A program made the translations under genes and the position numbers. 64,000 nt of DNA, taken from assembly GCF_014656475.1 (NCBI RefSeq), contig NZ_BNCM01000001.1, positions 124,001 through 188,000 of the forward strand, read 5' to 3'. The stretch is from Sinomonas cellulolyticus. Its GTDB lineage: Bacteria > Actinomycetota > Actinomycetes > Actinomycetales > Micrococcaceae. This document shows positions 1 to 9,825 of this stretch, piece after piece; positions within the stretch are counted from its first letter, which is position 1; each line of letters starts with the position of its first letter. Under the pieces are notes generated by a model. It was not told where the DNA came from. It did not search any database and saw nothing but the letters and a program-made list of their open reading frames with translations.

Positions 1-503
1 TCGACCTGCCGCGTCGTGCACAGATCGAGTTCTCCGGCGTGGTCCAGCGGCACACCGACACCGCGGGCGGCGAGGTGAGCGCGGCCGAGCTGTGGAGCAT
101 CTTCAGCGACGAATACCTGCCCTCGGGCGACGACGGCAAGGCCTGGGGCAGGTACGCCCTCGGCCGCGTCACCTCTGACACGGCCGAGGACGGCAGCATG
201 ACCCTCACGGCGGCCCTCAAGGTCGACGGCGAAGTGGTCGAGCGCATCGGCACCGGCAACGGTCCGATCGCGGCGTTCCTGGACATCCTCGCCGGCGAGG
301 GTGTAGACGTCCGCGTGCTCGACTACAGCGAGCACGCCCTTTCCGAGGGAGGGAACGCGCGAGCGGCCGCCTACGTCGAGTGCGCCGTCGGGGACCGGGT
401 CCTCTGGGGGGTCGGCATCGACCCGAACACGTCGATGTCGGCGCTCAAGGCAGTCATCTCCGCCGTGAACCGCGCGCTGCGCGACGCGGAGGTCACCGCC
501 TGA
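1..503 (+). CDS. leuA: 2-isopropylmalate synthase, C-terminal fragment
   Basis: The 5' end lies outside the window; the reading frame is open from base 3. The visible ~166 residues are the C-terminal LeuA regulatory (leucine-binding) domain, which lets leucine inhibit the first committed step of leucine synthesis (acetyl-CoA plus 2-oxoisovalerate). Supporting motifs are PRRAQIEFS followed by VQRHTDTAGGE, typical of the linker and start of that domain, then an alternating strand/helix pattern ending in a helix before the stop at 501. The catalytic TIM barrel is not visible. recO follows about 90 bases downstream on the same strand, a common order in Micrococcaceae. Confidence 0.9.
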   Translation, partial: DLPRRAQIEFSGVVQRHTDTAGGEVSAAELWSIFSDEYLPSGDDGKAWGRYALGRVTSDTAEDGSMTLTAALKVDGEVVERIGTGNGPIAAFLDILAGEGVDVRVLDYSEHALSEGGNARAAAYVECAVGDRVLWGVGIDPNTSMSALKAVISAVNRALRDAEVTA

Positions 504-595
504 GGGTGACGCGCCCAGGCCTAGAGTAAGGCAGCGCACGACGGCGGCGGGGCGGCTCCCGCCGCCGTCCTGCGTTGCGTGGGAGAATGGATCCC

Positions 596-1360
596 GTGCC
601 CGAATCGACGTTTGCCTCCCGGAGCTACCGGGATGATGGCGTTGTGCTGCGCACCCACAAGCTCGGGGAGGCCGACCGTATCGTGGTGCTCCTGACCCGG
701 GGGCACGGCCAAGTGCGAGCGGTGGCCCGCGGGGTGCGGCGCACGTGGAGCCGCTTCGGCGCCAGCCTCGAACCGTTCATGGTCGCAGACCTCCAGCTCG
801 TGCACGGCCGGTCGCTGGACATCGTGAGCCAGGCGGCCGCCCGGGCCAGCTACGGTGCGGCCATCGCAGCGGACTACTCGCGGTACACGGTCGCCGCCGC
901 CATGGCGGAGACCGCCGAGCGGCTGACGGCGTCGGAGGCGGAGGCGGCCGCCGCGCAGTACGCGCTGCTCGTGGGCGCCCTCGCGGCCCTCAGCCGAGGA
1001 GCGCACGCCCCGGGCATCATCCTGGATTCCTACCTCCTGCGGGCCTTGGCCACGGCCGGCTGGGCACCGAGCTTCACGGACTGCGCGCGCTGCAGCGAGC
1101 CCGGTCCGCACTCGGCCTTCAACGCCGCTCTCGGCGGCATCGTCTGCAGCTCGTGCCGACCGCCTGGCTCCCCGGCCCCGGCGCCGGCGACGGTTCGCCT
1201 CCTCGCAGCGCTCCTCTCCGGGGACTGGCCCACGGCGGACGCGTCCGAGCCTCCCCACCGGCGGGAGGCGGCCGGCCTCGTGGCGGCCTACACCCAGTGG
1301 CACCTCGAGCGAGCGGTAGGCTCCCTCAAGCTCGTGGAGCGGGAGCCCGCAGGACCCTGA
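596..1360 (+). CDS. recO: DNA repair protein RecO
   Basis: RecO helps load RecA at gaps with RecR in the RecF pathway. The protein (254 aa) starts with the conserved block [24 protein letters not shown] of the N-terminal OB fold, followed by a helical domain. It carries the usual zinc motif, two CxxC pairs at about residues 163-166 and 184-187. I chose GTG 596: a GGGAGA lies 9 nt upstream, and GAGAAT sits 7 nt before it as a weak -10. ATG 587 or TTG 575 would add 3 or 7 residues and have no usable ribosome site. It lies 30 bases before uppS and is probably co-transcribed with it. Confidence 0.92.
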   Translation: MPESTFASRSYRDDGVVLRTHKLGEADRIVVLLTRGHGQVRAVARGVRRTWSRFGASLEPFMVADLQLVHGRSLDIVSQAAARASYGAAIAADYSRYTVAAAMAETAERLTASEAEAAAAQYALLVGALAALSRGAHAPGIILDSYLLRALATAGWAPSFTDCARCSEPGPHSAFNAALGGIVCSSCRPPGSPAPAPATVRLLAALLSGDWPTADASEPPHRREAAGLVAAYTQWHLERAVGSLKLVEREPAGP

Positions 1361-1390
1361 CCCCCTCTGACCACCCCACAGAACCGAACG

Positions 1391-2248
1391 GTGACCCAGC
1401 ACGTGACGACCACCCCCTCCCATCGCGCACGGCCCACCCGGGGCCAACGCCCGGCCCCGATTGCTCCCTTCCCGCACCCCTCCGGTGCCACCGCGCCCGA
1501 CATTCCACGAGAGTTCATTCCCCGGCACGTGGCAATCGTGATGGACGGCAACGGGCGCTGGGCCAACCAGCGGGGGCTGCCCCGCATCGAGGGGCACAAG
1601 GCCGGGGAGCCCGCCCTTCTCGACGTGATGGCCGGTGCTATCGAGCTCGGGATCGAGTACGTGTCGGTGTACGCCTTCTCAACTGAGAACTGGAAGCGGT
1701 CGCCGGAGGAGATCCGCTTCCTCATGGGGTTCAACAAGGATGTGCTGCGGCGGCAGCGCAACACCCTCGACTCGTGGGGCGTGCGGATCCGGTGGGCCGG
1801 CCGGCGCCCGAAGCTGTGGACTTCTGTGATCAAGGAGCTCGAGGAGGCCGAGGAGTACACGCGCGAGAACACCGTCTGCCACCTGACGATGTGCGTGAAC
1901 TATGGCGGCCGGGCAGAGATTGCCGACGCTGTGGCCGCCATCGCGCGCGACGTCGAGGCCGGCCGGCTCAGCGCGCGCAGCGTGGGGGAGAAGACGGTCC
2001 AGCGTTACCTCGACGAGCCCGATCTGCCGGATGTCGACCTCTTCCTGCGCAGCTCCGGTGAACAGCGGCTGAGCAATTTCCTCCTCTGGCAGTCCGCCTA
2101 CGCGGAGATGGTCTTCCTCGATACCCTCTGGCCTGATGTCGACCGGCGCACCCTCTGGGAGGCCGTGGAGATCTATGCGCGGCGCGATCGCCGATACGGG
2201 GGCGCCGTGGATCAGAGCGCGTCGAGCCACCGCCCCAATCGGCCGTAG
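1391..2248 (+). CDS. uppS: Isoprenyl (undecaprenyl-type) diphosphate synthase
   Basis: Cis-prenyltransferase that condenses isopentenyl diphosphate into the lipid carrier used for cell wall assembly. Motifs present: [13 protein letters not shown] near residue 47 (catalytic Asp of MDGNGRW), [14 protein letters not shown](K)RS, and the C-terminal [15 protein letters not shown] with a [13 protein letters not shown] block. The 285 aa length fits the family, with an extra ~35-residue low-complexity N terminus that may not be translated if the GTG at 1403 is used instead. The 3' end overlaps the convergent hydrolase gene by 37 nt. Known actinobacterial paralogues make decaprenyl or Z-farnesyl products; product length cannot be told from this sequence. 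Confidence 0.93.
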   Translation: MTQHVTTTPSHRARPTRGQRPAPIAPFPHPSGATAPDIPREFIPRHVAIVMDGNGRWANQRGLPRIEGHKAGEPALLDVMAGAIELGIEYVSVYAFSTENWKRSPEEIRFLMGFNKDVLRRQRNTLDSWGVRIRWAGRRPKLWTSVIKELEEAEEYTRENTVCHLTMCVNYGGRAEIADAVAAIARDVEAGRLSARSVGEKTVQRYLDEPDLPDVDLFLRSSGEQRLSNFLLWQSAYAEMVFLDTLWPDVDRRTLWEAVEIYARRDRRYGGAVDQSASSHRPNRP

Positions 2249-3174
2249 GCCTCGTTCCTCACCGGTGCGGGGGAGAGCAGCACGTCGTGCAGGCCACCCT
2301 CGACCAGCGCCTCCTCAAGGTGCACGCAGACCCGGGACGCCGCACGGCGCATCGGACCGATGGAGAGCACGGCGTCGGTGGCGCGCATGCTCTCCCGCCA
2401 GACGGGCCCGATGTCCGAGGTCGTCGAGGCCAGGAGCAGCACGGGCAGGTCGAGCCGGGGCCCTGCGCGGAGCATCCGCTGCCCCTCGAGCACACCGTGC
2501 AGCCAACCGGCCCGCACCGGGAAGGCGTTACGGGGACGCAGATCCTCGCGAAGTTCCCATTCGCCGCCGGCTTCCTTGGCCACGGCCCTCCAGAAGTAGC
2601 CGCGCGAGGGCAGGGGGAGCCTCTGCCGGGGCCACCGCACCGAAACCGGCCGGAGGGCCGCTTCCAGGACCCTCCCCGCGACGGCCCCGCCGTGCGCCAC
2701 CAGCCAGGGGCTGCTGAGGATGACCCCCGCGAGGTCGGCCGGAAAGCGCTGCGCATACAGGGCGGCGGCCAGCCCGCCCGTCGAATGGCCCATGAGGACC
2801 GGCGGCACACCGGCGTCAGCCTTCACCGCCGCCACGGCAGCGCCGACGCTCTCGAGGTAGTGCTCGGCCGAGCCCACAAATCCGGGCATCTCGCCGGCTT
2901 CCATGCTGCGGCCGTGCTCGGGCAGGTCCAGTGCGTAGAATCCATAGCCGCGGCCGGCCGCGAAGTGTCCCAGCTCGAGGTTGAAGAAGTAGTCACTCCA
3001 CCCGTGGACGTACAGGAGCGCTCCCGCAGGTCCAGCGCCGGCGGCGACCACGCCGCCGTCGTCCGGATGCGCGCGGTATCGGATGAGGGTGCCGAGCTCG
3101 CCGTGCCGACCCCGCCCGAGCGGGGCGGACTCCACGCCGCGCCCCAGGAAGTCCGGGGTCCACGCCAGCGCCAT
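2212..3174 (-). CDS. Alpha/beta hydrolase (serine aminopeptidase/monoacylglycerol lipase-like)
   Basis: A 320-aa single-domain alpha/beta hydrolase. Visible are the oxyanion-hole strand YVHGWSDY (about residue 55), the nucleophile elbow GHSTGG with Ser131, and a late GGLHD segment that can supply the catalytic His. No signal peptide is seen, so it is probably cytoplasmic. The start is ATG 3174, preceded by a strong GAGGGGG ribosome site; an in-frame start 51 nt upstream lacks one. It is divergent from pyrD and overlaps the uppS 3' end. The substrate cannot be deduced; esterase or lysophospholipase activity is typical of the family. Confidence 0.85.
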   Translation of the reverse strand: MALAWTPDFLGRGVESAPLGRGRHGELGTLIRYRAHPDDGGVVAAGAGPAGALLYVHGWSDYFFNLELGHFAAGRGYGFYALDLPEHGRSMEAGEMPGFVGSAEHYLESVGAAVAAVKADAGVPPVLMGHSTGGLAAALYAQRFPADLAGVILSSPWLVAHGGAVAGRVLEAALRPVSVRWPRQRLPLPSRGYFWRAVAKEAGGEWELREDLRPRNAFPVRAGWLHGVLEGQRMLRAGPRLDLPVLLLASTTSDIGPVWRESMRATDAVLSIGPMRRAASRVCVHLEEALVEGGLHDVLLSPAPVRNEAYGRLGRWLDAL

Positions 3175-3239
3175 CGATACCCCCTCGCCTCGCTCCGTTG
3201 CCTCCCTCCGAGGGTAGAGGGCCATGGGAGACTAGTGCC

Positions 3240-4322
3240 ATGCGCTTCTACCCCTTCTTCTTCCGTGCTGCCTTCTCGTGGATGGACGCCGAGCGCGCCC
3301 ATCGCATCGGTTTCGAGGCGATCCGCGCGGTGCACGCGTGCGGTCTGGGGAGGGCGCTCGAGCGGTTCACGGCCCCTGGGCCCGCGCTGCGGACCGAGGC
3401 CTTCGGCGTGGTCTTCCCCTCTCCGTTCGGCCTCGCCGCCGGCTTCGACAAGGAGGGTCGCGCCATCGAGGCCCTTGCCGAGCTGGGGTTCGGCCACATC
3501 GAGGTGGGCACGATCACCGGTCAGGCGCAGCCGGGCAACCCGAAGCCGCGCCTCTTCCGGCTCATCGAGGACCGGGCCGTGGTCAACCGGATGGGATTCA
3601 ACAATGACGGCGCCCGCGCCGTCGCACCTCGCATCGCCGCGGCGCGCGCGGCACTCGAGGCGCGGTACGGCGCGTCCCGTCCGGTCATCGGGGTCAACAT
3701 CGGCAAGACCAAGACCGTCCCGCTCGAGGACGCCGTCGAGGACTACCGTTTCAGCGCCCGCGAGCTTGCTCCCGTTGCCGACTACCTCGTGGTCAATGTC
3801 AGTTCCCCCAACACGCCGGGGCTGCGCCTCCTGCAGAGCGTGGAGTCACTCCGGCCGCTGCTCACGGCTGTCCGCGAAGAGTCCACGGCCGCCGCGGGCC
3901 GCCGTGTGCCGCTGCTGGTCAAGATCGCACCGGACCTCTCGGACGAGGATGTCGACGACGTCGCGGGGCTCGCGCTGGATCTCGGCCTCGACGGGATCAT
4001 CGCGACGAACACCACCATCGGACGGGAGGGGCTTGTGAGCGCCGCGGAGAAGGTGCAAGCGGCGGGGGCCGGCGGCCTCTCGGGTGCGCCGCTCAAGGGG
4101 CGTTCGCTCGAGGTGCTCCGACGGCTCCGCGCCGCGGTCGGCGACCGGCTTGCGCTCGTGGCCGTGGGTGGCGTCGAGACGGCGGACGACGTGCGGGAAC
4201 GCCTCGAAGCGGGGGCGTCGCTCGTGCAGGGGTACACGGCGTTCCTCTATGAGGGCCCGTTCTGGGCGGCGTCCATCAACCGCAGGCTCGGAGCGCGCAC
4301 CGCGGTGGGCGCTGAGCGCTGA
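3240..4322 (+). CDS. pyrD: Dihydroorotate dehydrogenase (quinone), class 2
   Basis: Oxidises dihydroorotate to orotate in pyrimidine synthesis, passing electrons to membrane quinone. The 360-aa protein has the class 2 amphipathic N-terminal extension ([20 protein letters not shown]), then the FMN barrel with [30 protein letters not shown] and [12 protein letters not shown], where the Ser of NVSSPNTPG is the class 2 catalytic base. [11 protein letters not shown] and a TNTTIGR block follow, then the phosphate-binding VAVGGV. The start ATG 3240 has GGGAG nine bases upstream. A perfect hairpin follows about 70 bases after the stop. Confidence 0.96.
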   Translation: MRFYPFFFRAAFSWMDAERAHRIGFEAIRAVHACGLGRALERFTAPGPALRTEAFGVVFPSPFGLAAGFDKEGRAIEALAELGFGHIEVGTITGQAQPGNPKPRLFRLIEDRAVVNRMGFNNDGARAVAPRIAAARAALEARYGASRPVIGVNIGKTKTVPLEDAVEDYRFSARELAPVADYLVVNVSSPNTPGLRLLQSVESLRPLLTAVREESTAAAGRRVPLLVKIAPDLSDEDVDDVAGLALDLGLDGIIATNTTIGREGLVSAAEKVQAAGAGGLSGAPLKGRSLEVLRRLRAAVGDRLALVAVGGVETADDVRERLEAGASLVQGYTAFLYEGPFWAASINRRLGARTAVGAER

Positions 4323-4390
4323 CCATCGCCTCACCCTGGTGATGCCGCGGCACAAAGGCTGCCGGCACAACAAGGGCACCGGGCAGACAA

Positions 4391-4427
4391 CGGCGGCGCG
4401 GCACCCCCGGGGGGTGCCGCGCCGCCG
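4391..4427. terminator. Bidirectional hairpin terminator between pyrD and DUF3043 gene
   Basis: A perfect 17-bp stem (4391-4407 with 4411-4427) closes a 3-nt CGG loop between two convergent genes. There is no clear U tract, which is common for high-GC actinobacterial terminators. Confidence 0.75.
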
Positions 4428-4455
4428 CGCATTCGCTTCTGTGTGGCCCGTGGCC

Positions 4456-5040
4456 TCAGCTCGGGTACTGCCCCCGCTTGACGAGGGCCTTCGGGAGCCG
4501 GAGCGGGCGGAACTGCAGCGCCCTCATGCTGCCGTACCAGACCGTTCCGCGCTCTACGTCGCCGAACTTTGCCACAAGCCGCTTCTTGAGCTGGCGCGAG
4601 AGCCAGAAGGTGTCAAGGAAGACAAGGATGAAGACGATCCAGAAGGCTCCGAGGATGTAGACCTGCGCCTGGGCGGCCTGGGGGACGATGAACGAGATCA
4701 CGACGAACGCGAGCGCCGCGAACATGAGGTACTCGCCCAGGTTGAAGCGGGAGTCCACGAAGTCCCTCGCGAACCGCTTCTGGGGGCCTCGGTCCTTGAA
4801 CGGCATGTGCCGCTCATCGCCGGTCTCGAGCGCGCGGCGCACGCGCTGGCGCTCCTCCGCGGCCGCCTGGCGCTCGGCGACCTTCGAGGCCTTGCGGTCC
4901 GTGGGCACAAGCGGGCGCCTGCGGGCCGCCTCCTGATCCTTGCGCCTCGGAGTGGGGGCACCCTTGCCCGAAAGGGGGGCATCGGGTTCGGCGGGCTGCC
5001 CGGGGCTCTCGGCGGCGGGCTCGTTCTTACGTCCAAACAC
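4456..5040 (-). CDS. DUF3043 family membrane protein
   Basis: A 194-aa protein of the actinobacterial DUF3043 family. The first ~100 residues are charged and probably cytoplasmic, with a conserved RRRPLVPTDRK and a DRGPQKRFARDFVDSR segment. Two transmembrane helices follow at about 105-145 (LMFAALAFVVISFIV and YILGAFWIVFILVFL), then a basic tail that ends in KRGQYPS. Function is unknown; the family is conserved next to pyrD or cell-envelope genes. The GTG start at 5040 is preceded at 6 nt by TATCCT, so the mRNA may be leaderless. Confidence 0.85.
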   Translation of the reverse strand: MFGRKNEPAAESPGQPAEPDAPLSGKGAPTPRRKDQEAARRRPLVPTDRKASKVAERQAAAEERQRVRRALETGDERHMPFKDRGPQKRFARDFVDSRFNLGEYLMFAALAFVVISFIVPQAAQAQVYILGAFWIVFILVFLDTFWLSRQLKKRLVAKFGDVERGTVWYGSMRALQFRPLRLPKALVKRGQYPS

Positions 5041-5046
5041 GCCTCA

Positions 5047-5052
5047 AGGATA
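5047..5052 (-). promoter_or_regulatory. -10 element (TATCCT), leaderless start of DUF3043 gene
   Basis: TATCCT lies 6 nt before GTG 5040, so transcription would begin at the start codon. Confidence 0.55.
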
Positions 5053-5124
5053 CCGGTACCGCGCCACTGGCCTGCCCCGGGTCCGCCGTTGGGAAAGGGC
5101 ATTGATGCTCAGGCGACACGCTTG

Positions 5125-5130
5125 TACCGT
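5125..5130 (+). promoter_or_regulatory. -10 element (TACCGT), leaderless start of M20 peptidase gene
   Basis: TACCGT ends 6 nt before ATG 5137. No Shine-Dalgarno sequence is visible there. Confidence 0.5.
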
Positions 5131-5146
5131 GAAGCCATGGCTTCAC
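5129..5146. repeat. Perfect 18-bp palindrome spanning the M20 peptidase start codon
   Basis: GTGAAGCCA/TGGCTTCAC is a perfect 9+9 palindrome centred on the ATG at 5137 and overlapping the end of the putative -10. It could be an operator or an mRNA hairpin over the start; chance is possible because codons 2-4 contribute half of it. Confidence 0.5.
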
Positions 5147-6552
5147 AACTGACCCACCGCGTGGCCGACGCCGATGTCGCGGCGCTCCGCTCCGCCGTCG
5201 CCCGCCGCTTTCCCGAGACTGTCGGCGAACTCTCCTCCCTCGTCGCAGTGCCCGGCATCGCGTGGCCCTCGTTTCCGCAGAGCGAGCTCGACCGGAGCGC
5301 GAAGGAAGTCCTGCAGCTCGTGCGCGCGGCCGGGATTGACGACGCCGAGATACTCCGCGCCCCGAGGCCGGACGGCAGCGAGGGCGGCCCCGCCGTCGTC
5401 GCTCGCCATCGGGCGGCTCCCGGCCAGCCCACGGTACTGCTCTACGCCCACCACGACGTGCAGCCTCCCGGTGACCTGTCCCTCTGGGAGACCGAGCCGT
5501 TCGCCGCAACCGAGCGGAACGGCCGGCTCTACGGCCGGGGGAGCGCCGACGACAAGGCCGGGCTGCTCGTGCATCTCGCCGCGTTCCGTGCGGCAAGAGA
5601 GGTCCTCGGGGACCGCTTCGGACTTGGCGTGACGCTGTTCATCGAGGGGGAGGAAGAGTTCGGCTCGCCGTCGTTCCGAGCGTTCCTCGAGTCGTACCGA
5701 GAGGAACTCGCCGCCGACATCATCGTTGTTGCGGACTCGGGAAACTGGGCCGTCGGCCAGCCGGCGCTGACCACCAGCCTGCGAGGACTTGCCGACGGCA
5801 CGTTCGAGGTGGCCGTTCTGGGGCACTCGGTCCACTCCGGTGTGTTCGGCGGCCCGATCCTGGACGCTCCCACCATTCTGGCGCGGCTCATCGCGACCCT
5901 CCACGACGACGACGGCAACGTCGCCGTTGCCGGTCTGGTGGCGCAGGACGACGCGGACATCGACTATCCCGAAGACCAGTTCCGGCGGGACGCGGCCGTT
6001 CTCGACGGCGTCAGGCTTGCTGGAACCGGCAGCATCGCCGCCCGGCTCTGGCTCAGGCCTGCCCTGTCCATCATCGGCATCGACGTCCCCTCCGTCGATG
6101 TTGCATCGAACACGATCCAGGCGCGGGCGCGGGCCAAGTTCAGCCTGCGGCTGGCTCCGGGGCAGGACCCCGACGCAGCGATGGAGGCGCTCCGGGCGCA
6201 TCTGGAGGCCAACGTCCCCTTCGGTGCGCACCTCACCTTCACACCCAAAGAGAAGGGAAACGCCTACCGCGCCGATATGGACTCCGCGGCGGCGCAGACT
6301 GTGCTGTGGGCCTTGGGGGAGTCCTGGGGCGTCCCCGCTGTGCGCACCGGAATGGGCGGGTCCATCCCCTTCATCGCAGACCTCAAGGAGGTCTTCCCGG
6401 ATGCCGAGGTGCTCATCACGGGCGTCGAGGACCCGGACTCCAGGGCACACAGCGCCAACGAGTCGCTCCACCTCGGCGACTTCGAGAAGTGCATCCTTGC
6501 GGAGGCGCTCCTCCTGGCCGCACTGCACGCCGAGACGCCAGCGAGCCTGTGA
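5137..6552 (+). CDS. M20 family dipeptidase/metallopeptidase
   Basis: A 471-aa cytoplasmic dizinc aminoacylase or dipeptidase. The metal and catalytic motifs are in order: YAHHDVQP (about residue 103; His and Asp), GRGSADDKAG (about 136; Asp ligand), EGEEEFGS (about 170; catalytic Glu-Glu) and a C-terminal HSANE (His ligand). The middle part (LRGLADGTFEV to the HLTFTP block) is the lid/dimerisation domain. Known relatives hydrolyse dipeptides or N-acyl amino acids. The reading frame is open far upstream, but MASQLTHRVADAD at ATG 5137 matches the family start and a -10 sits just before it. erpA follows after about 107 bases. Confidence 0.9.
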   Translation: MASQLTHRVADADVAALRSAVARRFPETVGELSSLVAVPGIAWPSFPQSELDRSAKEVLQLVRAAGIDDAEILRAPRPDGSEGGPAVVARHRAAPGQPTVLLYAHHDVQPPGDLSLWETEPFAATERNGRLYGRGSADDKAGLLVHLAAFRAAREVLGDRFGLGVTLFIEGEEEFGSPSFRAFLESYREELAADIIVVADSGNWAVGQPALTTSLRGLADGTFEVAVLGHSVHSGVFGGPILDAPTILARLIATLHDDDGNVAVAGLVAQDDADIDYPEDQFRRDAAVLDGVRLAGTGSIAARLWLRPALSIIGIDVPSVDVASNTIQARARAKFSLRLAPGQDPDAAMEALRAHLEANVPFGAHLTFTPKEKGNAYRADMDSAAAQTVLWALGESWGVPAVRTGMGGSIPFIADLKEVFPDAEVLITGVEDPDSRAHSANESLHLGDFEKCILAEALLLAALHAETPASL

Positions 6553-6659
6553 CCTGCCGCTCAAGGGGTTGGCAGGTGCTGACCTCTGGGTCGTAGCATG
6601 GATAGAAGCCACACGAGGCCCGGCGGAGGACCTCCACCGGGCGCGAGAGAAGGTATGGA

Positions 6660-7025
6660 ATGAGTACTGCAATCAATGAGCCGGCCGAGGCGCTTGCCTC
6701 GCACGAGGTCCAGCTGACCGACGTTGCGGCCGACAAGGTCCGCAGCCTCCTCGAGCAGGAGGGCCGGACGGACCTTCGCCTGCGTGTCTCGGTCCAGCCC
6801 GGCGGCTGCTCCGGCCTCATCTACCAGCTGTACTTCGACGAACGGCTCCTCGACGGGGACGCCGTGCGCGACTTCAACGGGGTAGAAGTGGTCGTCGACA
6901 AGATGAGCGTGCCATACCTTGCCGGGGCGACCATCGACTTCGAGGACACCATCTCCAAGCAGGGCTTCACGATCGACAACCCCAACGCACAGGGGTCCTG
7001 CGCATGCGGTGATTCCTTCCACTGA
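6660..7025 (+). CDS. erpA: HesB/IscA/ErpA-type iron-sulfur cluster carrier
   Basis: A 121-aa A-type carrier that receives Fe-S clusters from the SUF machinery and passes them to apoproteins. The three conserved cysteines are present: Cys50 in GGCSG, and Cys114 and Cys116 in the C-terminal SCACGDSF. The length matches the family. AGAAGG lies about 6 nt upstream of ATG 6660. Its position just before the terminal oxidase and near the Rieske gene fits supply of clusters to respiratory enzymes, though that link is inferred from context. Confidence 0.92.
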   Translation: MSTAINEPAEALASHEVQLTDVAADKVRSLLEQEGRTDLRLRVSVQPGGCSGLIYQLYFDERLLDGDAVRDFNGVEVVVDKMSVPYLAGATIDFEDTISKQGFTIDNPNAQGSCACGDSFH

Positions 7026-7239
7026 TTCCGGACGCTGCCGGTTGCGGTCGCGCCTCGAATGGGACCTGAAAAGGCCCATACGAGGCGCGGCCGACGCGTC
7101 TGCGGAACATGTGGGATATTGGCGCGGGATAGCTGTAAGCTCTACACCGAGTAGTAAAACTATGTCGCCCGGTGCCATGCGCGGGAGCTCGCCTGCCGCG
7201 CTGCCACAGGGAACGACGCACCAAGAGGAAGGGCCGTCT
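7026..7239 (+). other. ctaC upstream region, 214 nt
   Basis: No gene is seen. An AT-richer patch at about 7105-7170 contains candidate -10 elements such as TAAGCT (7136-7141) and a TCTACA hexamer just after it, similar to the TCTACA repeats upstream of ctaE. It probably holds the ctaCDF promoter. Confidence 0.4.
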
Positions 7240-8097
7240 GTGAGGTCGCAGAACCGAACCAGCAGCCAGCGAACTCGCATCATCACGGCTTCGGCAGCAG
7301 CCGTCGTCGGTGCGCTCGCTCTGTCTGGATGTTCATCCGAGGTACAGCGAGGCTGGCTGCCTGGCGATAGGAACACCACGAGCAACACCCCGATCATCAC
7401 GGATCTCTGGGTGAACTCGTGGATCGCGGTCGTGATCGTCGGCGTCATCACCTGGGGCCTGATGCTGTGGTGCATCGTTGCCTACCGGCGCCGCAAGGGC
7501 ACCACGGGCTTCCCCCGCCAGATCAGCTACAACCTGCCGATCGAGATCTTCTACACGGCGATCCCGCTCTTCCTCATCTTCACCTTCTTCTACTTCACCG
7601 ACCGCGACCAGCGCGCCATCGACAACCCGAACACCAACCCGGACGTCACGGTGAGCGTCGTGGGCAAGCAGTGGTCCTGGGACTTCAACTACAAGAAGGG
7701 CGGCCTCGTCAAGGATGACGTGCATGAGGCCGGCGTCCAGGCCCAGCTGACCGGCCAGGCCATCGACCTCAACACGCTCCCAACGCTGTACCTGCCGGTG
7801 AACAAGTCCGTAACGGTCGAGCTGACCTCCCGTGACGTTGTCCACTCGTTCTGGGTCCCCGCGTTCATGCAGAAGCGGGACATGTTCCCGGACAAGATCA
7901 ACTACATGTACTTCACCCCGCAGAAGGAAGGTACTTACGACGGCAAGTGCGCCGAGCTCTGCGGCGAGTACCACTCCGAGATGCTCTTCCGCGTGAAGGT
8001 GGTCCCGGAGGCTGAGTTCCAGGCACACCTCGCTGGTCTCGACAAGGGCCTCCTGGACACGAAGTACGACCGCAACCCGAACCAGAACCAGAAGTAG
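7240..8097 (+). CDS. ctaC: Cytochrome c oxidase subunit II (aa3 type)
   Basis: CuA-bearing subunit of the aa3 oxidase; it accepts electrons from cytochrome cc (QcrC). The 285-aa precursor starts with an Arg-rich N terminus, a hydrophobic stretch and the lipobox LSGC, so Cys31 is likely lipidated. Two transmembrane helices follow (about 57-80 and 100-120). The periplasmic domain ends with the CuA motif CAELCGEYHSEM (Cys237, Cys241, His245, Met248) and the preceding His in DVVHSFWVPAF. GTG 7240 has AGAGGAAGG 6-8 nt upstream; upstream in-frame starts lack this. It lies 6 nt before ctaD. Confidence 0.95.
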   Translation: MRSQNRTSSQRTRIITASAAAVVGALALSGCSSEVQRGWLPGDRNTTSNTPIITDLWVNSWIAVVIVGVITWGLMLWCIVAYRRRKGTTGFPRQISYNLPIEIFYTAIPLFLIFTFFYFTDRDQRAIDNPNTNPDVTVSVVGKQWSWDFNYKKGGLVKDDVHEAGVQAQLTGQAIDLNTLPTLYLPVNKSVTVELTSRDVVHSFWVPAFMQKRDMFPDKINYMYFTPQKEGTYDGKCAELCGEYHSEMLFRVKVVPEAEFQAHLAGLDKGLLDTKYDRNPNQNQK

Positions 8098-8103
8098 GGG
8101 ACC

Positions 8104-9825
8104 ATGGCTACCTACACACAGTCGCCCTCAGCGGGCGCCGTGAGCGCACCGGTGGTGCCCACGTCCAAGGGACGCATCGTCGTCAACTGGATCACCTCCA
8201 CCGACCACAAGACCATCGGGTACATGTACCTGATCGCCTCGTTCGTCTTCTTCTGCATCGGCGGCGTGATGGCGCTGCTCATCCGTGCCGAGCTCTTCGA
8301 GCCGGGGATGCAGATCCTCCAGACGAAGGAGCAGTACAACCAGCTCTTCACGATGCACGGCACGATCATGCTGCTCATGTTCGCGACCCCGCTCTTCGCC
8401 GGCTTCACGAACGTGATCATGCCGCTTCAGATCGGTGCGCCGGACGTGGCGTTCCCGCGCCTGAACGCGCTGGCCTTCTGGTTCTTCCTCTTCGGGTCCA
8501 CGATCGCCACCGCCGGCTTCATCACCCCGCAGGGCGCGGCGTCGTTCGGCTGGTTCGCCTACGCCCCGCTGTCGAACACCACCTTCACGCCGGGCGTCGG
8601 CGGTGACCTGTGGGTCTTCGGCCTCGCGCTCTCGGGCTTCGGCACCATCCTCGGCGCGGTCAACTTCATCACGACGGTGGTCTGCATGCGTGCCCCCGGC
8701 ATGACCATGTGGCGCATGCCGATCTTCACCTGGAACACGTTCATCACGTCCATCCTCGTCCTGATGGCGTTCCCCCCGCTCGCTGCGGCACTGTTCGGCC
8801 TCGGCGCCGATCGCCGCTTCGGCGCGCACATCTTCGATCCGGAGAACGGCGGCGCCGTGCTGTGGCAGCACCTGTTCTGGTTCTTCGGCCACCCCGAGGT
8901 GTACATCATCGCCCTGCCGTTCTTCGGCATCGTCTCCGAGATCTTCCCGGTCTTCAGCCGCAAGCCGATCTTCGGCTACAAGGGCCTGGTCTTCGCGACG
9001 ATCGCGATCGCGGCCCTCTCCGTCAGCGTGTGGGCACACCACATGTACGTCACCGGTGCGGTGCTGTTGCCGTTCTTCGCCTTCATGACGATGCTCATCG
9101 CCGTTCCGACAGGAGTGAAGTTCTTCAACTGGATCGGCACGATGTGGCGTGGCTCGCTGACCTTCGAGACGCCCATGCTCTGGAGCATCGGCTTCCTCAT
9201 CACGTTCCTCTTCGGTGGCCTGACCGGCATCATCCTCGCCTCACCGCCGCTCGACTTCCACGTCTCCGACACCTACTTCGTGGTGGCCCACTTCCACTAC
9301 GTGGTCTTCGGCACGGTCGTCTTCGCGATGTTCGCTGGGTTCTACTTCTGGTGGCCGAAGTGGACGGGCAAGATGCTCAACGAGCGACTCGGCAAGATCC
9401 ACTTCTGGCTGCTGCTCATCGGCTTCCACGGAACCTTCCTCATCCAGCACTGGCTCGGCGTCATGGGCATGCCCCGCCGCTACGCCGACTACCTGCCGCA
9501 GGACAACTTCGAGTGGATGAACCAGTTCTCGACGATCTTCTCGTTCGTGCTCGGCGCCTCGATGATCCCGTTCTTCTGGAACGTCTACATCACGGCCCGT
9601 CACGGGAAGAGGGTCCTCGTGGACGATCCCTGGGGCTTCGGCGGCTCCCTCGAGTGGGCGACGTCGTGCCCGCCGCCGCGCCACAACTTCACCTCGCTTC
9701 CGCGCATTCGCTCGGAGCGTCCGGCGCTCGACCTTCACCACCCCGAGCTCTCGGCCGTCGGGGCCGTGCAGCACGCGGGGGCCGCTGCCGCCCTCTCCGC
9801 CGAGCGTAAGGACGCCGCCAAGTGA
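8104..9825 (+). CDS. ctaD: Cytochrome c oxidase subunit I (aa3 type)
   Basis: Catalytic heme-copper subunit that reduces oxygen to water and pumps protons. The 573-aa protein has twelve transmembrane helices. Ligands are visible: MHGTIMLL (heme a His near 84), [10 protein letters not shown] (CuB His263 cross-linked to Tyr267), WAHHMYV (CuB His pair) and [10 protein letters not shown] (heme a3 and heme a His). The N terminus [21 protein letters not shown] is the usual start. The last ~60 residues are a soluble, Ala-rich tail. Its stop overlaps the ctaF start by 4 nt, so the two are translationally coupled. Confidence 0.97.
   Translation: MATYTQSPSAGAVSAPVVPTSKGRIVVNWITSTDHKTIGYMYLIASFVFFCIGGVMALLIRAELFEPGMQILQTKEQYNQLFTMHGTIMLLMFATPLFAGFTNVIMPLQIGAPDVAFPRLNALAFWFFLFGSTIATAGFITPQGAASFGWFAYAPLSNTTFTPGVGGDLWVFGLALSGFGTILGAVNFITTVVCMRAPGMTMWRMPIFTWNTFITSILVLMAFPPLAAALFGLGADRRFGAHIFDPENGGAVLWQHLFWFFGHPEVYIIALPFFGIVSEIFPVFSRKPIFGYKGLVFATIAIAALSVSVWAHHMYVTGAVLLPFFAFMTMLIAVPTGVKFFNWIGTMWRGSLTFETPMLWSIGFLITFLFGGLTGIILASPPLDFHVSDTYFVVAHFHYVVFGTVVFAMFAGFYFWWPKWTGKMLNERLGKIHFWLLLIGFHGTFLIQHWLGVMGMPRRYADYLPQDNFEWMNQFSTIFSFVLGASMIPFFWNVYITARHGKRVLVDDPWGFGGSLEWATSCPPPRHNFTSLPRIRSERPALDLHHPELSAVGAVQHAGAAAALSAERKDAAK

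Noticed and set aside
2287..4038. 583-aa open frame crossing the hydrolase and pyrD
   Set aside because: It is antisense to one gene and out of frame in the other, with no recognisable domain.
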